DNA from: Deltaproteobacteria bacterium
GTDB taxonomy: Bacteria > Bdellovibrionota > FAC87 > UBA2466
DNA: 9,353 nucleotides
Reading direction: 5' to 3'
NCBI GenBank assembly: GCA_013205415.1
Contig: JABMMY010000280.1
Coordinates: forward strand, 1 to 9,353
A program made the position numbers and the translations under genes. Each line of letters begins with the position of its first letter. The first letter of the stretch is position 1. This document shows positions 5,795-9,353 of this stretch, piece by piece. The notes beneath the pieces are model-generated. The model saw nothing but the letters and a program-made list of their open reading frames with translations. It was not told the origin of the DNA and made no database searches.

Positions 5795-7579
5795 TGGAAT
5801 GAGTGCCCCTCGTTTAGCCATAATGAGAGTAGCCTCTTTTCCCCATGAGCCAGCGTGATTATTCAATTCAGCATCCCCGTGCATGGTTTGAAATCTTTCA
5901 AATCGGTCTTTGCATATTGGACTGGGCTTAAGGGAACAGAGTGCAGCTATTTGGCCTAAGTATATCGACTGAAGAGTCCTTGTCACAAAAATCGGACCAT
6001 TAGTTAGATCACTTAAATAATATTGATTGGCTTGATTAAAGGCTTGATCAAGTTGTCCCCTTTCAAGGCTTGAAAGCACCAGTCCAAATATGATCTCTGG
6101 CGATGGCCCATAAAATTCTTGCAGATTCTCAATGAACTCAACTTTTTTCTCTTTAGAAATATTGAGATTAAGTGCGATACAGCTCGCATGAAAAAAGGGG
6201 ACTTCAGATTTGTATTCAAAACTATAGGGCGGTCGATCTTTATAGAGCTCTGCGGCCTTTAAAATAATATCTTTCAAGCCGTTGCAATCGCCTTTAAAAA
6301 AACGTCTTCTAATTGTTTGGGAATAACAACGGGGTGATTTTTCATTTAATGCGCAATCTTTCATTAAAAGAAAATCATCATGCCACAGGGGGGCTTTTGA
6401 AAAAATACTTATGCCACTGGCCATGAGCCAACATGCCACTAAAGCCAAAAGACCCATTTTCACATACTTTGAATAGGGACTAAATATTTCATGTAAAGCC
6501 TGCAAAAGATAGCCAAGGGCTATGATAAAGAAAGGTATGGAAAAGAAAAAATGCCGATCAGCTAGCATAAAGTCAAAAAAGCCAAGAATAGTATTTACCG
6601 TGGGAATGAAAAAAATAAGCCCACCGCAAAACCAAATGATACATTCCTTTACACAAGCGCTTGCCAACCGGTTTTTCGGTTTTTTTACCTTCAAGTAGAC
6701 ATATTTAAATAGGGCAAGGCCGGTGATAAATAGTAAGATTAGACCCACAAATGTGAATTCATGATCTTCTTTGTAATAAGGGAATGTCCAAAAAGGAATC
6801 ATTAAATTGAAAAAACCTCTTCCCAAAGCATTGTAGGCGTAATGAAATGACTTTCCAAAGGCCGGAATAATATTTGCGAGGCTACTATTGATTTCTGATG
6901 TGTTTCTACCGATGAGCCATAGGTATAAAAAGGAAACAACAGCTAGTCCCAGATAAAGCCTGACATAGGTCTTAAATGCTAACCTCCGATTTAAATAGTA
7001 TATCGCCCAAAATATCCAAAACACCGCTGTCGGATAGGAAAGCAAAGACAATAACCATAGGCCGATAAGCGCTGTCGTTTTCTTAGGGCTTAGGCCACTC
7101 TCTCGCCACATTACGGTCAGATAGGTTCCTAGGGCGATCGGAACACCACCAGCTAAATACTTTCTACAGGTAATCCACTCGATCACCTCTGTCTGAAAGG
7201 GGTGAAGCATAAAAACGCTTAGAAGGACGGCATATAATAAGGGCGATTCTGGCATTAATAACTGGAGAGACAATGCGAAAAATAATGCTGAGATGATAAA
7301 ATAAAAGAAATTACCGACCCAAAATAAGGAACTATTGTCTCCGCCCAGCCAGTAATCTATGAGTAAGGTGAGATCACGAATAGGAAATGCATAATGTCTT
7401 CTCTCTGGCAGCCAATCGAGTAGGTAGCTCTCAAAATTAAGTTTAAACAACGGCCGTACGACATCTAGATCATCATAATCAATTAAATGTCTATCGACTC
7501 CATTTTTAAAATGTAGATAACCAAGAATCGCTGTGAGGATTAGAAAACAAAATGAATTTCTGTTTAGGTGTAGTTTCAT
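5792..7579 (-). CDS. Polytopic GT-C/TMTC-like membrane protein with helical C-terminal domain
   Basis: A 595-residue membrane protein resembling the TMTC/O-mannosyltransferase-like branch of GT-C glycosyltransferases, which use lipid-linked sugars to modify proteins or lipids on the outer face of the membrane. About ten or more hydrophobic segments fill residues 11-395. Supporting motifs are an acidic DYDDLD loop after the first helix (34-39), as in GT-C catalytic loops; HPFQTEVIEWITCRK (126-140), close to the HP..TE.V.W...RK motif of TMTC-like proteins; ADRHFFFSIP (340-349), matching their AER-type motif; and LWHDDFLLMKDCA (398-410), where the soluble part begins. Residues 400-595 are soluble, helical and weakly TPR-like, with six cysteines (409, 418, 432, 467, 548, 556) that could form disulfides if periplasmic. 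No Shine-Dalgarno is visible before the ATG. The gene stands alone, so donor and acceptor are unknown. Membrane topology is sure; enzymatic role is inferred. Confidence 0.75.
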   Translation of the reverse strand: MKLHLNRNSFCFLILTAILGYLHFKNGVDRHLIDYDDLDVVRPLFKLNFESYLLDWLPERRHYAFPIRDLTLLIDYWLGGDNSSLFWVGNFFYFIISALFFALSLQLLMPESPLLYAVLLSVFMLHPFQTEVIEWITCRKYLAGGVPIALGTYLTVMWRESGLSPKKTTALIGLWLLSLLSYPTAVFWIFWAIYYLNRRLAFKTYVRLYLGLAVVSFLYLWLIGRNTSEINSSLANIIPAFGKSFHYAYNALGRGFFNLMIPFWTFPYYKEDHEFTFVGLILLFITGLALFKYVYLKVKKPKNRLASACVKECIIWFCGGLIFFIPTVNTILGFFDFMLADRHFFFSIPFFIIALGYLLQALHEIFSPYSKYVKMGLLALVACWLMASGISIFSKAPLWHDDFLLMKDCALNEKSPRCYSQTIRRRFFKGDCNGLKDIILKAAELYKDRPPYSFEYKSEVPFFHASCIALNLNISKEKKVEFIENLQEFYGPSPEIIFGLVLSSLERGQLDQAFNQANQYYLSDLTNGPIFVTRTLQSIYLGQIAALCSLKPSPICKDRFERFQTMHGDAELNNHAGSWGKEATLIMAKRGALIP

Positions 7580-7707
7580 GCTGGGGCCAATCGCGATTCA
7601 AAATAACCCATTGAGTGTCTTGGCTTTTTTTCTGAGCTCTCTAATAGGGTTTAAGCTACATTGCAACTCAACATGGGCCTCAATCGCAATCTATTCTTTT
7701 CCCTATT

Positions 7708-7713
7708 ATTATA
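7708..7713 (-). promoter_or_regulatory. Candidate -10 box for the GT-C-like gene
   Basis: On the minus strand this reads TATAAT, a perfect -10 hexamer, about 130 bases before the start codon at 7579. No good -35 is seen at the right distance, and the overlapping ATTATAAT also gives TATAAT on the plus strand. The stretch 7580-7781 otherwise holds no gene I can support. Confidence 0.25.
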
Positions 7714-7782
7714 ATTAAAGACTAGGGTTTGTATGTGATTATTTCTTAAAACACCGAAGATTTTTTTGATCTCTCTTTATGT

Positions 7783-7826
7783 AAAAAAAAAGAAAGAGGA
7801 CCCTTCAATTTCAGGGTCCATTTTCT
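7783..7826 (-). terminator. Rho-independent terminator of the left DoxX-like gene
   Basis: GGACCCT (7798-7804) and AGGGTCC (7813-7819) form a perfect 7-bp stem with an 8-base loop. The stem can extend past one A-A mismatch by six more pairs (7791-7796 with 7821-7826). Read on the minus strand it is followed by TCTTTC and nine T (7791-7783), a strong U-tract, starting about 20 bases after the stop of the DoxX-like gene at 7847. The plus-strand side has only a short ATTTT, so activity should be mainly leftward. Confidence 0.88.
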
Positions 7827-7846
7827 CGTCGATATTTACAGGGAAT

Positions 7847-8188
7847 CTAGCTATTCGCACTATAGAATGCAGAAACTAATGATAAAACCAGAAGAACTAG
7901 GGATGGCAGCCTTCGAAATATTGTGGTGCCAGTCCGTAGGTGCACTACCTGAGCGCATCCCATCAATCCGGCAATTCCTAGAGCTCCTAATAATTTTAAA
8001 TGGGCGTCCTGTCCACCAATGACAAGCATGGCTGCAAAACTTAATTTAATTATTCCCGTTAGATCACGTATCCAATGTGGAAGATTAAACTCTTTAAATT
8101 CAAGAATAATATTGTCATATCGGATAACCCACACAAAAAAGATCGCCGTCGCAATAAATATATTAATAACCGATGGTAAAATAATCAC
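7847..8188 (-). CDS. DoxX-like small membrane protein (left copy)
   Basis: A 113-residue protein with four predicted membrane helices (about 4-22, 43-59, 64-83 and 92-110). The segment FVWVIRYDNIILEFKEF, then LPHWIRDLTGIIKLSFAAML (residues 18-55), fits the DoxX-like family, in which an EF...LP.W.R...G..K pattern follows the first helix. The family includes quinone-linked and thiol-stress-related membrane proteins, but many members, including this one, have no known reaction. Start is GTG: TGAGGAA lies at the right distance upstream and no ATG in frame fits better. It has its own perfect -10 box at 8255-8260 and a strong terminator at 7783-7826, so it is a single-gene unit. A second DoxX-like gene of the same size and strand lies 229 bases upstream. 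Gene reality is well supported; function is not. Confidence 0.82.
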   Translation of the reverse strand: MIILPSVINIFIATAIFFVWVIRYDNIILEFKEFNLPHWIRDLTGIIKLSFAAMLVIGGQDAHLKLLGALGIAGLMGCAQVVHLRTGTTIFRRLPSLVLLVLSLVSAFYSANS

Positions 8189-8193
8189 GATAG

Positions 8194-8199
8194 TTCCTC
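8194..8199 (-). promoter_or_regulatory. Ribosome binding site fixing a GTG start
   Basis: On the minus strand this reads GAGGAA, five bases before the GTG whose first base is 8188. It decides the start of the left DoxX-like gene. Confidence 0.6.
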
Positions 8200-8254
8200 A
8201 CAGAAGTTGTTAGTTTTTTTTAAATTTACAAATTCAAATGTAATCTAATGTATC

Positions 8255-8290
8255 ATTATATCCCTGATCTAAAAACAGAATTTCTGATCT
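8255..8290 (-). promoter_or_regulatory. Promoter region of the left DoxX-like gene with paired AGATCAG sites
   Basis: On the minus strand TATAAT (8260-8255) is a perfect -10 box, giving a leader of about 60 bases. No consensus -35 lies 16-18 bases upstream. Instead AGATCAG occurs twice, at 8264-8270 and 8284-8290, exactly 20 bases apart; the nearer copy sits just before the -10. A palindrome, CAGAATTTCTG (8276-8286), lies between and partly overlaps them. A weak -35 with two sites on the same helix face suits an activator-dependent promoter, but this is inference. Confidence 0.4.
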
Positions 8291-8376
8291 GAAATTTCAA
8301 CTATGCCAAGAGATCCAATAGAGCGGGTCTACCCATTAGGCGGGGCCAGGTATTAAATTTTATGCCTACTTCCTTA

Positions 8377-8392
8377 GATTGCTCTGGCAATC
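8377..8392. repeat. Perfect small hairpin downstream of the right DoxX-like gene
   Basis: GATTGC (8377-8382) and GCAATC (8387-8392) form a 6-bp stem with a TCTG loop, about 26 bases after the stop of the gene at 8418. There is no T-tract on either strand, so it is not a normal intrinsic terminator. It could stabilise an RNA end. The rest of 8291-8417 shows nothing I can support. Confidence 0.4.
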
Positions 8393-8417
8393 GCCCTATC
8401 CGAAGGTGCCTCGTGAC

Positions 8418-8756
8418 CTACAAGAAGTAACTTCTAAAAATATAAAAACAGAGAGCCATATAGGAAAACGCAGGCAGTGAAAGCCAGAGCCCATCGTGAA
8501 TTTTCAATCTCACGATGAAACCTAAAAGCATTAAAACACCTAGCCCTCCCGATGCCACCACTAACCACCCTGTCCATTTTAATCCGAGCAATAATCCAAA
8601 GGCGCCTATAAGTTGTAAGCTACCCACAAGAACTCGAAACCGAGCCAGGCCGTAGCGGTTAAATTCATCTTTCATGTAGGGCTTCCAAATACACGTAGCG
8701 CCGTAAATAAAAAATGAAAGGCTGACAAAAATAATAACTGAATTCAAAAAAAGCAT
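8418..8756 (-). CDS. DoxX-like small membrane protein (right copy)
   Basis: A 112-residue protein with four predicted membrane helices (about 3-22, 42-60, 62-83 and 91-110). The family signature is EFNRYGLARFRVLVGS followed by LQLIGAFGLLLG (residues 31-58), typical of DoxX-like proteins with an EF.R.GL...R...G.LQ..GA.GLL.G pattern. It has the same size, strand and layout as the DoxX-like gene at 7847-8188 but differs strongly in sequence, so the two are distant paralogues at best. Function is unknown; a role in membrane redox or electron transfer is only a family-level possibility. A TAA stop directly precedes the ATG, so no longer start exists in frame. GGAG lies 11 bases upstream, farther than usual, suggesting modest translation. 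No clear promoter is seen in the 312 bases before it. Confidence 0.8.
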   Translation of the reverse strand: MLFLNSVIIFVSLSFFIYGATCIWKPYMKDEFNRYGLARFRVLVGSLQLIGAFGLLLGLKWTGWLVVASGGLGVLMLLGFIVRLKIHDGLWLSLPAFSYMALCFYIFRSYFL

Positions 8757-9068
8757 TTAGAAATCAACTCCAGAGTGAACTGGCCCCACAAAGATCGATA
8801 AACCAGGTAAAGCTAGATTGGTTAAAAACTTAATCCCTATCTTTTTAAACTTCGATTGCGCTATTTTAGAACAGATCATTAAAACTCTCATTGTAATTGT
8901 AAATAATTTCGAGTTCTGGATACCCTATTCCAACCATCCCTAATATGACTAATGAAATTTTTAGGTCTCTCAAACATCTCGAACTAAGTCTAATGACCTT
9001 TGCTACGAAAGATAAATAGGCCATTCTAAGAACTACCCTCTTTGAAAACCATCCTAGAGAACACCATA
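8757..9068. other. Gene-free stretch between the right DoxX-like gene and the photolyase gene
   Basis: About 312 bases without a gene I can support. A minus-strand frame of 68 codons starting with TTG overlaps the photolyase stop codon (TTGA), but it has no properly spaced ribosome binding site and no recognisable protein features. No hairpin with a T-tract ends the photolyase transcript here. Promoter candidates for the DoxX-like gene are weak (minus-strand TTTATC near 8800 with TTTAAC 18 bases upstream). Confidence 0.4.
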
Positions 9069-9353
9069 TCAACCCTCTTGTGTGAGCCGAGCTCTTAATT
9101 TATTTCCTTCTGCAAATATATGTTTTTTGCGAGACCCATCCATTTTACTTAATAGCCTCACCATCATGGAGAGCCTGGGATTTTTCAAAAAAAATTGTTT
9201 GTGCTTTTCAATAAATTGCCAATAGAGGCCGTCAACCCCATCACACCAGAGCCCTTTTTTAAAGGGTCCCATTTTTCTATAATAATTTGAACCACAGATG
9301 TAGGGCTTAGTTGAAAATACACCGCCGTCGCTAAAAAGAGCCATCCCATAAAC
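9069..9353 (-). CDS. Photolyase/cryptochrome of the PhrB-related group, C-terminal part only
   Basis: The last 94 residues of a flavoprotein of the prokaryotic photolyase/cryptochrome group related to PhrB (FeS-BCP), which repairs UV photoproducts in DNA with light or acts as a blue-light receptor. The reading frame stays open to the right edge as VYG before MALF, matching the conserved GMALFADGG block of the FAD-binding domain, so the Met at 9344 is internal and the gene's 5' end lies outside the window. After that block come STKPY, GSNYYRKM, GLYWQFIEKHKQFF and NPRLSMM, in family order. PhrB binds a 4Fe-4S cluster with four cysteines, three of them close together here; this protein has a shortened GPFKKGLWC segment in place of the YCxxC-containing loop, so two ligands are missing. 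It probably belongs to a cluster-free subgroup. Identity from about 90 residues is solid; whether it repairs DNA or signals cannot be judged from this fragment. Confidence 0.85.
   Translation of the reverse strand, partial: VYGMALFSDGGVFSTKPYICGSNYYRKMGPFKKGLWCDGVDGLYWQFIEKHKQFFLKNPRLSMMVRLLSKMDGSRKKHIFAEGNKLRARLTQEG

Noticed and set aside
6013..6219. Minus-strand open frame of 68 codons inside the GT-C-like gene
   Set aside because: Alternative frame of a well-supported gene on the same strand; no independent evidence.
7533..7718. Plus-strand open frame of 61 codons across the start of the GT-C-like gene
   Set aside because: Overlaps the real gene's signal-anchor region in antisense; no ribosome binding site.
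3488..7730. Repeated TAGGGTTT (3488, 7645 and 7723 regions)
   Set aside because: Eight bases in AT-rich intergenic DNA with no constant spacing or flanks; chance is the simplest explanation.
8019..8213. Plus-strand open frame of 64 codons opposite the left DoxX-like gene
   Set aside because: Antisense shadow covering the DoxX-like gene's 5' half, its start codon and its ribosome binding site.
8423..8435. AGAAGT-A-ACTTCT palindrome at the end of the right DoxX-like gene
   Set aside because: Lies in coding sequence with a one-base loop; probably chance.
8866..9072. Minus-strand frame of 68 codons starting TTG at the photolyase stop
   Set aside because: The TTGA overlap looks like translational coupling, but the GAGGG is directly adjacent to the TTG, an internal ATG has its GAGGG 11 bases away, and the product has no recognisable features. 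Possible but unsupported.

Overview
The window reads as ordinary chromosomal DNA of a moderately AT-rich Gram-negative bacterium. A Sec-exported lytic transglycosylase, a plant/proteobacterial-type glutamate-cysteine ligase with a glutaredoxin, and a membrane protein of the type common in deltaproteobacterial relatives fit a Bdellovibrionota- or Deltaproteobacteria-like source. That placement is inference from gene content; there is no rRNA or other marker to fix it. I see no mobile element, CRISPR array, tRNA or rRNA, and no clear multi-gene novel system.

Layout. Positions 65-3427 (+) hold three closely spaced genes: an exported MltD-like lytic transglycosylase, a NamZ/DUF1343 muramidase-family protein and an alpha/beta hydrolase. 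The spacings are 32 and 10 bases, so they are probably one operon. The first two both belong to families that act on peptidoglycan sugar chains, so wall turnover or recycling is the likely theme; the hydrolase's substrate is unknown. A small exported aromatic- and cysteine-rich protein follows (3554-3940), with its own strong ribosome binding site and a strong terminator at 3959-3994.

Positions 4115-5738 (+) hold a two-gene thiol operon: glutamate-cysteine ligase (first step of glutathione synthesis) and a glutaredoxin-fold protein. The ligase has no visible Shine-Dalgarno, and a plausible -10 box sits so close to the start codon that the mRNA may be leaderless.

From 5792 to the end every gene is on the minus strand: a polytopic GT-C/TMTC-like membrane protein with a cysteine-rich helical C-terminal domain, two small four-helix DoxX-like membrane proteins (the left one with a good promoter and terminator), and the C-terminal 94 residues of a photolyase/cryptochrome of the PhrB-related group that runs off the right edge.

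The points most worth a second look are: the Gln in place of the usual Glu in the PEHG motif of the NamZ-like protein; loss of iron-sulfur ligand cysteines in the photolyase tail; a hairpin that would hide the Shine-Dalgarno of the small secreted protein; a terminator with an overlapping mutually exclusive hairpin; the possibly leaderless gshA transcript; and paired AGATCAG sites beside a perfect -10 box.
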